A DNA stretch of 64,000 nt from Acidothermus sp. (lineage in GTDB: Bacteria; Actinomycetota; Actinomycetes; Acidothermales; Acidothermaceae): positions 1 through 64,000 of the forward strand of contig JAIMAI010000004.1 of assembly GCA_023512015.1 (NCBI GenBank), read 5' to 3'. A model generated the notes under the pieces. The model saw nothing but the letters and a program-made list of their open reading frames with translations, ran no database searches and was not told where the DNA came from. The position numbers and the translations under genes are program-made. The stretch's first letter is position 1; the number at the start of each line of letters is the position of its first letter. Shown in pieces: positions 18,889 to 27,746 of this stretch.

Positions 18889-18978
18889 GATGCCTCCCCG
18901 GGGTCGCGGTGGTCCTCGATGCCAGTATGAGCCGATCGGTGACCGCGGCGGAGGAGAAACCCGGCGGCCCGGCGTTCG

Positions 18979-20223
18979 TCAGGTGGTCGTCCCCTCGGGG
19001 AGCTCTATCTCGGCGTCGATGTCGTCGGGGACTACCTGTTCATCCTCCTGGTCGGCGATATCGAGTGCGCGCCGGGCGCCCGCGAGGGCCACGATCCCGC
19101 CGAGCACGACGATCGCTCCGAGCACGAAGGGCACGCTCACGCCGACGTGCTCGACGAGTTTTCCGGCGACGTAGGGAGCAAGCCCACCACCGATGAAGCG
19201 CACGAAACCGTACGCCGCGGAGGCCACCGGTCGTGGAACGGGTGCCACGCTCATCACGGCGGTGGTCACCAGCGTGTTGTTGATCCCGACCACCGTACCG
19301 AAAAGGACGACGGTCACGATGACCACGAGGGGGTGGTGTGCCCAGATACCGATGGCGAGCACACCGACTGCAACGAGCGCAAGATTCACGTAGAGAGTGG
19401 GCGCTGTTCCGAAGCGGGCTCGCAGAGCGGGCGCGACGAATATGGCGAAGATGGCCACGAGCACCCCCCAGCCAAAGAACACCCACCCGAGATCCAGCGC
19501 CGAGAGGTGCATGAGGAAAGGGGAATACCCGAGGACGGTGAAGAACCCCCAGTTGTAGAAGAGGCCGGTGAGGCTGACCTTCGCGAGGGGTCCGTGTCGC
19601 AGCGCGACGATGGGGTCGCGCAGGCGTGGGCGGACAGGTGGTTTGGTCGTCGGCGGGAGCAGGACGAGGGTGGCGATCAGCGCGCAGGCCATGAGAAACG
19701 CGACGCCGAAGAACGGTCCGCGCCAAGTGATGTTGCCCAGGACGCCTCCGACGAGGGGACCGGAAGCGATACCGATGCCGAGCGCCGTCTCGTAGAGGAT
19801 GATGGCTCCGGAGAATCCTCCGCGTGCCGACGCGACGATGACCGCCAGTGAGGTCGCGATGAAAAGCGCATTCCCCAAGCCCCAACCGGCGCGGAATCCG
19901 ACGATTCCCGCGATGGTGTCGCTCGAACCAGCCAAAGCTGAGAAGACGACGACCAGGGTGAGACCGATGAGCAGAGTGGGCTTGGGGCCGAATCGTCCGG
20001 CTGCCCACCCGGTGACGAGCATCGCCACCGCCGTGATGACGAGGTAGGAGGTGAACAGTAGTTCCACCTGGCTGGGTGTGGCGTGCAATTTGGTGGCAAG
20101 CGCCGGGAGAATCGGATCGACTAGGCCGATTCCCATGAAGGAGATGACGCACGCGAAAGCGACAGCGTAGACGGCCCTCGGTTGGCGCAGCAGGCTACCC
20201 GATGTATCAGCGCTGCGAGACAC
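18979..20223 (-). CDS. MFS drug-efflux-type transporter
   Basis: Major facilitator of 414 residues with about twelve helices. Helix 1 and the following loop (FMGIGLVDPILPALATKL) are typical of DHA1 multidrug transporters, and GWAAGRFGPKPTLLIGL matches the loop 2-3 motif. The C-terminal tail is acidic (ADQEDEQVVPDDIDAEIELP). GTG at 20223 has a GGGAGGAG site and lies within the end of the MarR gene (17-base overlap), so expression is coupled to that regulator. Substrate unknown; repression by the MarR protein suggests induction by a toxic small molecule. Confidence 0.92.
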   Translation of the reverse strand: MSRSADTSGSLLRQPRAVYAVAFACVISFMGIGLVDPILPALATKLHATPSQVELLFTSYLVITAVAMLVTGWAAGRFGPKPTLLIGLTLVVVFSALAGSSDTIAGIVGFRAGWGLGNALFIATSLAVIVASARGGFSGAIILYETALGIGIASGPLVGGVLGNITWRGPFFGVAFLMACALIATLVLLPPTTKPPVRPRLRDPIVALRHGPLAKVSLTGLFYNWGFFTVLGYSPFLMHLSALDLGWVFFGWGVLVAIFAIFVAPALRARFGTAPTLYVNLALVAVGVLAIGIWAHHPLVVIVTVVLFGTVVGINNTLVTTAVMSVAPVPRPVASAAYGFVRFIGGGLAPYVAGKLVEHVGVSVPFVLGAIVVLGGIVALAGARRALDIADQEDEQVVPDDIDAEIELPEGTTT

Positions 20224-20764
20224 GTGTTCTCCTCCCGTTGCTTTTCCCTTTTGGATGGGGAGCAGCGACTTGTGGTGCTGTGGCATCCCTGATCCTCGTG
20301 CCGACGTCGTGAGGCTCGCCGCGTGGTCGCGCCGAACGTTCCAGAAGCGCGCCGTTCAGCGCGCGGAGTGCCTCCCGCGACTCGCGCAGCCGATCGACCT
20401 GCTCCGCAGGAAGCGTCGCGAGCGCGTCGGCCAAAGTAGTAGCTCGCTGCCGGCGGAATTCGTGGAGGAAACGCCGTCCCCGCTCGGTGATTGCGACGAT
20501 GGTGACTCGGCCGTCGAGCGGGTCGCCGCCTCTGCGTACCAGGCCGGAGCGTTCCAAACGGCACGCAAGCTGCGTCATCCCAGGCTGACTGATGCGTTCA
20601 CGGACTACGAGATCGCTGACCCGCAGCGGACCTTCGCGGTCGAGGATGTCGAGGATCGACAGCGCGGTCGCGCTCTCGGGCATGGGAGCGGCACGGCGCA
20701 ACGCCCAGAGCAGGCGGTCGAGAAGGGAGACGAGCTCCGCGTCTCGGTCGTCTCTCACCCGCAC
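20207..20764 (-). CDS. MarR-family transcriptional regulator
   Basis: Winged-helix regulator of 185 residues. The DNA-binding domain shows LRVSDLVVRERISQPGMTQLACRLERSGLV and the wing DGRVTIVAITERGR. A longer-than-usual Arg/Pro/Lys-rich tail follows about residue 140. It precedes and overlaps the MFS gene, the standard MarR-efflux arrangement. GTG at 20764 has no ribosome site; a second GTG at 20758 follows TATAAC by seven bases, so a leaderless start there is possible. An imperfect palindrome lies just upstream. Confidence 0.92.
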   Translation of the reverse strand: MRVRDDRDAELVSLLDRLLWALRRAAPMPESATALSILDILDREGPLRVSDLVVRERISQPGMTQLACRLERSGLVRRGGDPLDGRVTIVAITERGRRFLHEFRRQRATTLADALATLPAEQVDRLRESREALRALNGALLERSARPRGEPHDVGTRIRDATAPQVAAPHPKGKSNGRRTRVSQR

Positions 20765-20770
20765 AGTTAT

Positions 20771-20788
20771 ATCACATACTTATGTAAT
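20771..20788. promoter_or_regulatory. Probable MarR operator
   Basis: ATCACATAC-TTATGTAAT is an 18-base imperfect palindrome, 7 of 9 positions paired, in an AT-rich island. It overlaps the likely promoter of the MarR-MFS operon. Confidence 0.55.
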
Positions 20789-20839
20789 CTTGATGTGGGA
20801 CTGGATCGCGGTCGGTCCGGTCACGGTGTTCACGCCGGT

Positions 20840-21736
20840 TCATCCCGTTTCGGGCACCCGATCGATACGAGCGGCGAACTCCAGTAGGTCGGCTGCGAGA
20901 CGCTGCGGGTGCTGCGCGTGCAGATCGTGATCTGCGCCGACGTACCAGCGCACATCGACGTCACGGAGCATCGTGCACGCGTCCAGGATTCCCGGCTTCT
21001 CCTGCCCCAAGAGTTGGTGATCTGTGTCGGGATCGAGATGCGCACCGACCGCGGCCACGAGGAGTACCGGAACATCGACGAGCGGATACAGCTCACGCGG
21101 ATTTCCAGACCAGAGCGAATACAGAATGCTGCGATGGTGGTCGCGGTCCAGGCGCGGGCGAACGGTTCCATCCGGCAATATATGGAAATTCCCCAGTACC
21201 GCCTCATGGGATTCGGCGGGCCAGTCCGGGTGCGCGGAACGAAGATGGCGCCGCATATCGTCGACTCGAACGCCGGTGAATTCGGGGGGTGCGAGCACCG
21301 ACCAGCATTCCTCGAAAGTCGGGAATCGATCGCGTGGACACAGCCATCCGCCGTCCACCAAAACCAGGCCGGTGACGGCCCGGTATCGCGCCGCAAGGGT
21401 GAGGACGACGTTACCTCCCCACGATTGTCCGACCGCGATCGGGAGGCGCTCTCCTTCCAGACCTAGTGCGCCGCACAAACGTACCAGGTCGGAGGCTGCG
21501 GTTTCGGTGTCGTAGCCGTCCGGTGGTGCGTCGGACTGCCCGTGCCCGCGTAAATCGACCGCGACGGTTTCGTGTCCCGCTTCGGCCAAGTGGCGCGCGA
21601 CGAGATCCCAGAGGCGTGCGTTCGACGCCAGCCCGTGCACCAGAAGAAAGGGACGGCGTGAGCCGGGGTACTTGCGAACGGCGAGGCGCAGTCCGCGCGA
21701 GATGGGCACGAAGCTCAGCTGCGGCCACTCGCTCAC
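20840..21736 (-). CDS. Alpha/beta hydrolase
   Basis: Serine hydrolase of 298 residues. The oxyanion segment is LLVHGLAS, DLRGHGQSD is the second family block, the nucleophile elbow is GQSWGG (Ser near 104), and the closing histidine lies in GADHDLHAQHP. The substrate cannot be read from sequence. GTG at 21736 lies six bases after a TAGGCT -10 element, with no ribosome site, so the mRNA is probably leaderless. It stands as a single gene between the MarR and SGNH hydrolase genes. Confidence 0.9.
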   Translation of the reverse strand: MSEWPQLSFVPISRGLRLAVRKYPGSRRPFLLVHGLASNARLWDLVARHLAEAGHETVAVDLRGHGQSDAPPDGYDTETAASDLVRLCGALGLEGERLPIAVGQSWGGNVVLTLAARYRAVTGLVLVDGGWLCPRDRFPTFEECWSVLAPPEFTGVRVDDMRRHLRSAHPDWPAESHEAVLGNFHILPDGTVRPRLDRDHHRSILYSLWSGNPRELYPLVDVPVLLVAAVGAHLDPDTDHQLLGQEKPGILDACTMLRDVDVRWYVGADHDLHAQHPQRLAADLLEFAARIDRVPETG

Positions 21737-21742
21737 GATAAA

Positions 21743-21748
21743 AGCCTA
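21743..21748 (-). promoter_or_regulatory. -10 element of hydrolase gene, leaderless geometry
   Basis: TAGGCT on the minus strand, then exactly six bases (21737-21742), then the GTG start. Confidence 0.5.
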
Positions 21749-21786
21749 GTCCGACGACGGGCGTCCCCGTCGTGTCGTGCGGGAAG

Positions 21787-22665
21787 TCAGGTCGTTCCCG
21801 ACAGGTATCCCAGCACGAGCTTGGCTACGGCAATTTGACCGGCCGGAGTCAGATGGACGCCGTCCGCGTCGAGCAACTCCGCGAGCCGCGCCTCACCGTC
21901 GTCGGCTCGTGGGGAGTAGCCCGACGAGAATGCCGTGTGGACGTCCAGGGAATCGGGAGCGATCCGTCGGATCAGCGCGGCGATGTCCGCCACGTCTGAC
22001 GCGCGCCACGAGACCTTGGCGTCGTGCGCGAAGCTGTCGACCCTTGCCTGGTCGATCGGAGGCGGGGTGAGGAAGGTCAGGCGAGCGCCGAGCTCGTCCA
22101 CGACGAAACGCCGCAAGCTGTGCAGATTCCGTTCTGTCTCCCGCAGGCTCACCATCCGGTATTCCGCACGGCCAGCGTGACATCGCACGTCGTTCGTACC
22201 GGCCATGACTAAGACCCACGTAGGTTTTTCCTCTCCCAAGAGGTCCAGGCGCTCGAGAAGGTCGGTCGTCGTGCCTCCGCTTACGGCAAGGTTGCTCGTC
22301 AGTACCTCTTCTTCTCGAACGATGCGCACCAACGCTCCCAGGATTTCGAACCACCCGAGGCGATCTGCGGTGATGGAATCGCCCAGTGCGACCAAACGGT
22401 CGCCGGCAGCAAGCGGGAGAGCGGCGACGGCGTCTCGATACGGAGGCTCGGATGCCAGCTGCCGTGCGACGTCCTGTACGGAGCGTTCCATGGCGGCGAC
22501 GAGGGCTTGCACCGACGGGAGCGTCACCCCGACGATCTCGGCGAGGAGCGTGTGCTGAGCCTCGGCTTGCACCGGGAAACGTCGGAGCAGCGACCACGCA
22601 TCCACCCTCGTGTAACGGATGAAGCGGGTCCTCGCTTCTGGGGTATCGAGCAAGGTGGCCGACAT
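21787..22665 (-). CDS. SGNH/GDSL hydrolase
   Basis: Esterase-type hydrolase of 292 residues without signal peptide. Catalytic blocks are LGDSITAD (Ser near 96), the Gly of SGGTTTD, the Asn of AGTNDVR and DGVHLTPAG holding the Asp-His pair. The first 90 residues form a helical extension not needed for the SGNH fold. ATG at 22665 has GAAAGG upstream. It is the last gene of a sugar ABC-transporter operon, 30 bases after the permease, so deacylation of an imported sugar ester is a reasonable guess. Confidence 0.9.
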   Translation of the reverse strand: MSATLLDTPEARTRFIRYTRVDAWSLLRRFPVQAEAQHTLLAEIVGVTLPSVQALVAAMERSVQDVARQLASEPPYRDAVAALPLAAGDRLVALGDSITADRLGWFEILGALVRIVREEEVLTSNLAVSGGTTTDLLERLDLLGEEKPTWVLVMAGTNDVRCHAGRAEYRMVSLRETERNLHSLRRFVVDELGARLTFLTPPPIDQARVDSFAHDAKVSWRASDVADIAALIRRIAPDSLDVHTAFSSGYSPRADDGEARLAELLDADGVHLTPAGQIAVAKLVLGYLSGTT

Positions 22666-22695
22666 GTCACGCCTTTCTGTCGATAGCCGCGCGGA

Positions 22696-23520
22696 TCAGC
22701 CCTTGACAGCTCCCTGGAGCAGGGCCGTCGAGAAGCGACGATGGAAGATCAGATATACCACCAGCGTAGGCGTGAGGATGAGGAGTGACCCCGCGCACAA
22801 CAGGGGAATGTCCGTTCCGTAGTGGCCCTGGAATGCTCCGAGAGCGCCAGCCATGGTTCGCTTCAACGGATCATCGACCAGTACGATCGCCAAAAGGAAT
22901 TGATTCCACGTCCACAAGAAGAGCAGAATGGCGAGCGAGGAAATAGCCGGCATCGCGAGCGGAACCTGGACGCGCCAGAACGACTGCCACATATTGGCGC
23001 CGTCGATTCGAGCCGCTTCCACGATATCCCGAGGAACGTTCACGAAGTGTGCTCGCATCCAGAATATCGAGAACGGCATGAACAGCGCGATCAGCGGCAG
23101 GATGATGGCCCACCGGGTGTTCAGCAAGCCGAGCGAGCGCATCTGATAGTAGAGCGGATACAGAATGGCCTCGTACGGCAGCGTCAGACCTAAGACGAAG
23201 GCGAAGTAGGCGAACTGGTAGCCGCGCATCCGCACCTGGCCGAACGCAAAGCCGGCCATGGTACCGATGGCCAGCGATACCGGGACGACGCCCAGCTCGA
23301 TCAGCAGACTCGATGCGAGCAGTCTGCCCATGTCTGCTGCACGGAAAGCTTCGACGAAATTGCCCCAATGTGGCCTGGCAGGCCACGAGATTCCGGTGGG
23401 ATAGGTCCCCGATTCATGAAGGGCCGTTACGAAGAGGCTCACGAACGGCACGAGAGTCACGACCATCAAGATGATCAGCAGGACTCGCCCTGTGAGACTT
23501 TCCCGACGCCCGAGAATCAT
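22696..23520 (-). CDS. Carbohydrate ABC transporter permease, MalG type
   Basis: Inner permease subunit of 274 residues with six predicted helices. The EAA loop that contacts the ATPase reads EAARIDGANMWQSFWRVQVP. The start ATG overlaps the upstream permease stop (ATGA). No ATPase gene is in the operon, so a shared MsiK-like ATPase encoded elsewhere is expected, as is usual in actinomycetes. Confidence 0.95.
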   Translation of the reverse strand: MILGRRESLTGRVLLIILMVVTLVPFVSLFVTALHESGTYPTGISWPARPHWGNFVEAFRAADMGRLLASSLLIELGVVPVSLAIGTMAGFAFGQVRMRGYQFAYFAFVLGLTLPYEAILYPLYYQMRSLGLLNTRWAIILPLIALFMPFSIFWMRAHFVNVPRDIVEAARIDGANMWQSFWRVQVPLAMPAISSLAILLFLWTWNQFLLAIVLVDDPLKRTMAGALGAFQGHYGTDIPLLCAGSLLILTPTLVVYLIFHRRFSTALLQGAVKG

Positions 23521-24503
23521 CGCTTTCGCTCCCGCGTCAGCCACTGAATGGGCAGGATGAAGAGCAGCACGAGAATCATGAGCCCAACGGCGAGGGCGGA
23601 AGCTTGCCCCACCTCACGTTGGAAGAATGCCAGATAGTAGATGGCGTACCCCGGCACCATCGTCGCATTACCGGGGCCACCCTGAGTGGAGATGTAGATG
23701 ATGTCGAAGCTCGCAAGTGCGGCAATCACGGTTACCGTCACACAGACACCGATTTCCTGGCGTAACGCGGGCAACGTAACGGCAAAGAACTCGCGGACGG
23801 GTCCGGCTCCGTCGAGGCGGGCGGCTTCGTAGATTTCAGGGTCGATCTTCGTCATGCCGGCCAGTAGGAGGAGAGTACACAGTCCGAGCAACACCCACGC
23901 GCCGATGACCCCCACCGATGGTAACGCGAAGGTGAAATCACCGAGCCACGCACGAGTGACGTGCTTCAGGCCGAACGCCGCGAGCACCTGGTTGACAAGA
24001 CCGTTCGAGGCGAGTAACCAGCTCCAGATGATTCCGGCGGCAACGAGCGGGATGACCTGAGGGATGAAGATGATGACGCGTGCGAATCCCGCGAGGCGAC
24101 TCGCGGCGATTCGCCGGATGGTCGAAGCGATGAGCAGGCCGAGAGCCACGGGTATCACGCTGAAGAAGACGATCAACTTGAGAGCATTGAGAATCGACTT
24201 CAACAGAGTGGAATTACTGAACAGATGCGCATAGTTCTGCAAGCCTACGTACGTGGACGGCCCGATTCCGTCCCAGCGATAGAGCGAGTACTGGAGTGTG
24301 TGGAGGAGCGGGATGATGACGAATGCCACGTAGAAGGCGATCGCCGGCGCGGCGAACAACCAGCCGACGAGGTGCTGCGCCACATGGCGCCCTCGACGAC
24401 GCCGCGCGGGCCGCGGCGTGTGCCTATGCCCTTCGGACGTCGAGGGTGGTGCGGCCGAGCGCATGTTCGGCCGCACCACTCCAGTGCGCATAGGTTCCTG
24501 CAT
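23517..24503 (-). CDS. Carbohydrate ABC transporter permease, MalF type
   Basis: Permease of about 328 residues with six membrane helices (first: HLVGWLFAAPAIAFYVAFVI) and the EAA loop EAARLDGAGPVREFFAVTLP. The ATG at 24503 comes 4 bases after the binding-protein stop; ATGs at 24491 and 24464 are alternatives because the first 50 residues are a basic, poorly conserved tail. Forms a heterodimer with the following permease. Confidence 0.94.
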   Translation of the reverse strand: MQEPMRTGVVRPNMRSAAPPSTSEGHRHTPRPARRRRGRHVAQHLVGWLFAAPAIAFYVAFVIIPLLHTLQYSLYRWDGIGPSTYVGLQNYAHLFSNSTLLKSILNALKLIVFFSVIPVALGLLIASTIRRIAASRLAGFARVIIFIPQVIPLVAAGIIWSWLLASNGLVNQVLAAFGLKHVTRAWLGDFTFALPSVGVIGAWVLLGLCTLLLLAGMTKIDPEIYEAARLDGAGPVREFFAVTLPALRQEIGVCVTVTVIAALASFDIIYISTQGGPGNATMVPGYAIYYLAFFQREVGQASALAVGLMILVLLFILPIQWLTRERKR

Positions 24504-24507
24504 GAAC

Positions 24508-25905
24508 TCAGTGTCCGACCTCAGTCTCGTATTCGGCCTGGACCGCCTTGAGCATCCCTTCAGGGGTCTGCCGCCCGGCGAAGAGTTCCTGCAGGTTGGG
24601 CGTCCAACCTTTGGCATAGATGGAGCCGGTGGCATTCGCGATGAAGTCCATGGCTCCGTTGTCGTGCGCGACGACGTTGCCGGCGGCGAGGGTTTGCGCG
24701 GTCACGGTGCCCGACGGAATGGGCGGCATATAGGCATCTGCCGGCCCCATCGGATGCGATCCTCCGACTTGGACGTCCACCGTGCGCGCCTGCTTGTTGG
24801 TGTTCACCCAGTTGAGGAAGAACGCGGCACAGTCGGGATGCTTTGCTTTGGCACCGATACCGATGGTCAGCGGTGTCGACATCGCGGCGTGGACGCCGTC
24901 CGCCTGCAACGGTGGCATGAGGAAGAAGCCGACTTTTCCGGGCATCTGCTTGTCGAGATTCCCGGACTCCCAGTCACCGTTGAACATGAAGAGTGCCTTG
25001 CCCGCGATGAAGCGGCTCATCATGGTCGCGTAATCCATGGCGTTCGCATCGGGATCGAAGTAACCCTCTTTGATCCACTCTTGAAGATGCTGAGCAGCTT
25101 TTACATTCCCGGGTGTGTCGATCGTGGCGCCCTTCTTCTGCCAGATCCAATCATTGATCTCGGACGGCGGTGTGTAGTCGGCCATCAGGTTCTGCAAAGG
25201 AAAGGCGAAGCCGCCGGTGGCACCTCCGTTGAATTGGACGATCGGCGTGATGCCTGCGGCTTTTGCTTTGGCCAGCACGGCGTCCAGTTCGTCCAGGGTT
25301 TGCGGCGGGGAAGTCATGCCGATCTTCGCGGCGAGTTCCTTGTTGTAGAAGATACCGGTCATGCTGTAGTTGAGTCCCATAGCGTAGAGCGGACCGGTGC
25401 CTCGACTCCCGTCATCGGCAACGCGCATCGACTGCAATTGCGACGTCGGCCACTTGTCCCAACCGAAAGCCTTCGCATAGGGATCGAGATTCAGGAGAAG
25501 GTGATCCTTGGCTAGTTCCGACTCCTGCGGAATGCGGATGAGGTCGGGTGGGTCACTGGCGAGGACCCGCGGCGCATTCGACGTGAGAGCCGCGAATTGG
25601 TCGTACCTGATGTTCCATTTGACGTTCGGGAACTGCTTGCTGAATTCGTCGGTCAATGCTTTGTAGATCGGGAAGCCGGTTTCGAAATAGGCGTCGAGCG
25701 TGATCGGACCCGTGCCGCAGCTCGGCGTACCGCCGCCGGCGGACGACGCTGCCGCCGAAGTGCTTGGGTTCGCGCCGGCCGGTGTACTGCTCGAGGACGA
25801 CGACGGCCCGGGCCCGCTACATGCAGCGAGCAAGAGCCCTCCGGCGGCCAGCAGGGTGGCAGCTCGCCACTGCTTCCCAGGGTGACGGGAAACGCGAAAA
25901 GACAT
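24508..25905 (-). CDS. Sugar ABC transporter substrate-binding lipoprotein
   Basis: Extracytoplasmic solute-binding protein of 465 residues. Signal peptide with lipobox LLLAAC, then a Ser/Ala/Pro linker, then the family-1 binding fold (ITLDAYFETGFPIYKALTDE; GIFYNKELAAKIGM; FMFNGDWESGNL). The substrate is not clear; such proteins bind oligosaccharides. ATG at 25905 follows AGGAGG. It heads the operon and is preceded by a promoter and a site shared with the neighbouring LacI gene. Confidence 0.95.
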   Translation of the reverse strand: MSFRVSRHPGKQWRAATLLAAGGLLLAACSGPGPSSSSSSTPAGANPSTSAAASSAGGGTPSCGTGPITLDAYFETGFPIYKALTDEFSKQFPNVKWNIRYDQFAALTSNAPRVLASDPPDLIRIPQESELAKDHLLLNLDPYAKAFGWDKWPTSQLQSMRVADDGSRGTGPLYAMGLNYSMTGIFYNKELAAKIGMTSPPQTLDELDAVLAKAKAAGITPIVQFNGGATGGFAFPLQNLMADYTPPSEINDWIWQKKGATIDTPGNVKAAQHLQEWIKEGYFDPDANAMDYATMMSRFIAGKALFMFNGDWESGNLDKQMPGKVGFFLMPPLQADGVHAAMSTPLTIGIGAKAKHPDCAAFFLNWVNTNKQARTVDVQVGGSHPMGPADAYMPPIPSGTVTAQTLAAGNVVAHDNGAMDFIANATGSIYAKGWTPNLQELFAGRQTPEGMLKAVQAEYETEVGH

Positions 25906-26093
25906 TCGAAACCTCCTAACGCTCGGGCACTCGGCGCTGAGGCCGGGGCCGAGGAGACGGACGGGTAGGCGTAGCCGGTTCATGCGACGCGCATTTTTCG
26001 CGGCCGTCGCCTTGTACCGGGACGCCTGGACGACGCGCGCTCGTCGGGCATCTGCGGTGCCTGCGAGGGAAGCTATCGCACCCGCACAAGCGG

Positions 26094-26125
26094 TGTCAAG
26101 TGATTCTTGTAAAGCACTTCGCTAC
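26094..26125 (-). promoter_or_regulatory. Promoter and LacI operator of the sugar ABC operon
   Basis: On the minus strand TTGACA (26094-26099) is a -35 box with GATAGC about 16 bases downstream as a weak -10. Just upstream, 26109-26125 (GTAAAGCACTTCGCTAC read on plus) matches 14 of 17 bases with a site in front of the LacI gene at 27193-27209. A repressor bound there would block this promoter. The site abuts the LacI stop codon. The leader from here to 25906 has no gene. Confidence 0.5.
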
Positions 26126-27126
26126 TAAGTGGTCGATCTCTCGATCAGTTCGAGTCCGAGGACCAAGGTGGAGCGCGAATCCCTGCCATCCATCACCGCA
26201 AGGAGCGCTCGAAGAGCGGCCTCGCCGGACTCCTCGAAAGGTTGCCGCACGGTGGTCAAACCGGCAGCCAGGGCCGCCTCTCCGTCGTCGAACCCCATGA
26301 TCGCGACCTTCTCGGGAACTGCGAGGCCAAGGGTGCGGGCAGCATCGAGGACACCCAACGCGAGCAAATCGTGATGCGCCATGATCGCCGTTGGCGGCTC
26401 TTCGCGTTGCAGCAGCCGCAATGCGGCAAGCTTGGCGTCGGACGGCGAGTTGTCGGCGACCTCTACCAGGACTTCCGCGTCTGCCGCGCGGGCGATTTCG
26501 GTGAAGCCGCGGAGACGACGCACGGCCTGGGATTCGTAGTCGGAGACTTGGCGTTCCAGCACGTAGCCGAGCCGACGATGACCCTTGCCCACGAGATGTC
26601 GCGCGGCGATCCGACCTCCCTCGACGTCGTCGATGATGATCCGGGTGAAGCAGTCGCTATCGGCGTCCACCATGACCGTAGGCAGGCCGCGATCCCGCAG
26701 GCGCTTCGCGATGGTCGCTTCGAGCGGGAGTCCCATCACGATGAGCCCGTCGAGCCGGCCGTGGACGGGCATGCTGGCGAGCGCAGCCGAGGAGGCAAGG
26801 GCCGCTGATTCGTGGTCGAAGACGACGACTTCGAGCGCCAGACCGCGAGCCGCCTCAAGGAGACCGGCGAGTCGCCGCAAGTACGACGAATACGACGTGA
26901 ACGGGGCCATGACGCCGATGCGCCCCGTTCCCCGACGGGCCAGGGTCACCGCCTGGGGTTTGGGAATGAAGCCGAGTTCGTCGGCCGCCGCGAGCACCCG
27001 CTCACGCGTCGCGGCACTCACCCGATCGGGCTTGTTCAGGACGTTGGAAACGGTCGAAATGCTGACCTTCGCGCGGGCGGCGACGTCGTAGATGGTGACC
27101 CGGCCGGGTGTGGCACGTTGAGCCAC
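26125..27126 (-). CDS. LacI-family regulator of the sugar ABC operon
   Basis: Repressor of 333 residues from GTG at 27126. DNA-binding helix-turn-helix VTIYDVAARAKVSISTVSNVLN, hinge, then the sugar-binding domain (IGVMAPFTSYSSYLRRLAGL, AIMGFDDGEAALAAGLTTVRQP). AGGAAGAGGTGG upstream supports this start over the first frame ATG at 27222. It sits directly upstream of the ABC operon in the same direction, and near-identical sites occur before both units, so it very likely controls the transporter and itself. Confidence 0.92.
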   Translation of the reverse strand: MAQRATPGRVTIYDVAARAKVSISTVSNVLNKPDRVSAATRERVLAAADELGFIPKPQAVTLARRGTGRIGVMAPFTSYSSYLRRLAGLLEAARGLALEVVVFDHESAALASSAALASMPVHGRLDGLIVMGLPLEATIAKRLRDRGLPTVMVDADSDCFTRIIIDDVEGGRIAARHLVGKGHRRLGYVLERQVSDYESQAVRRLRGFTEIARAADAEVLVEVADNSPSDAKLAALRLLQREEPPTAIMAHHDLLALGVLDAARTLGLAVPEKVAIMGFDDGEAALAAGLTTVRQPFEESGEAALRALLAVMDGRDSRSTLVLGLELIERSTT

Positions 27127-27192
27127 GATCCACCTCTTCCTGCCCGTTGGTGCCGTCGATCTCGGCGATCTCGACGTCGCACGGTCAGGATT

Positions 27193-27209
27193 GTACAGAA
27201 GTGCTTTTC
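27193..27209 (-). promoter_or_regulatory. Operator upstream of LacI gene (matches ABC operon site)
   Basis: GAAAAGCACTTCTGTAC on the minus strand; 14 of 17 bases match the site at 26109-26125, including the whole AAGCACTTC core and the TAC end. It lies 67 bases before the LacI start. The span 27127-27322 has no other feature. Confidence 0.55.
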
Positions 27210-27322
27210 TGCGGCCAGTCACAAAAGATCAGCGATTGCTGGTTGTAGCCCACCAAAACGGAGGGCGACCGCACATTCGTGAGGAGTCAGAACGGCCACG
27301 ATCGCATTCGGAGCGACAGGTG

Positions 27323-27697
27323 TCAGCGACCGCCGACCTCCAGATAGCGCTTCGGGTCGTACACCAGCCGCAAGCTCGTGATCACGCCGTCCCCGAACTC
27401 GAAGAACTCGGCGAAGCGACAAGTACCGCCGGAAAGCTCGGCATCGTAGAGGCTTGCGGCGGATCCCGGTGCAGTGACGAGCTGGAGCATCTCGAGGTGG
27501 CGAAGGGCTCCGATGAAGCCGAGGACCCCTTTGCAGAACAGCTCGGCACCGACGCGATGTCCGGCGATTGGTCCTTCGAATACGAGCTGCGGATGCAGGA
27601 TTGCCCGGAGTCGATCGACGTCGAACTGATCGACGCCACTCCGTAGAAGATCGTAATAGGTTTCGAGGACGGCGCTCTCGCCGCGAGCGTCACTCAT
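27323..27697 (-). CDS. SnoaL-like (NTF2 fold) protein
   Basis: A 124-residue protein of the NTF2/SnoaL polyketide-cyclase-like fold: helical start VLETYYDLLRSGVDQFDVDRL, then RAILHPQLVFEGPIAGHRVG, and a closing strand GDGVITSLRLVYDP. Function unknown, often a small-molecule isomerase, cyclase or binding protein. ATG at 27697 follows GGAAGGAAC. It is a single gene with a perfect 14-base palindrome 50 bases upstream. Confidence 0.8.
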   Translation of the reverse strand: MSDARGESAVLETYYDLLRSGVDQFDVDRLRAILHPQLVFEGPIAGHRVGAELFCKGVLGFIGALRHLEMLQLVTAPGSAASLYDAELSGGTCRFAEFFEFGDGVITSLRLVYDPKRYLEVGGR

Positions 27698-27746
27698 ATA
27701 AGGTTCCTTCCGCCGCATCGTGATGGTTTTTCAGCCTGGTGAGAAT

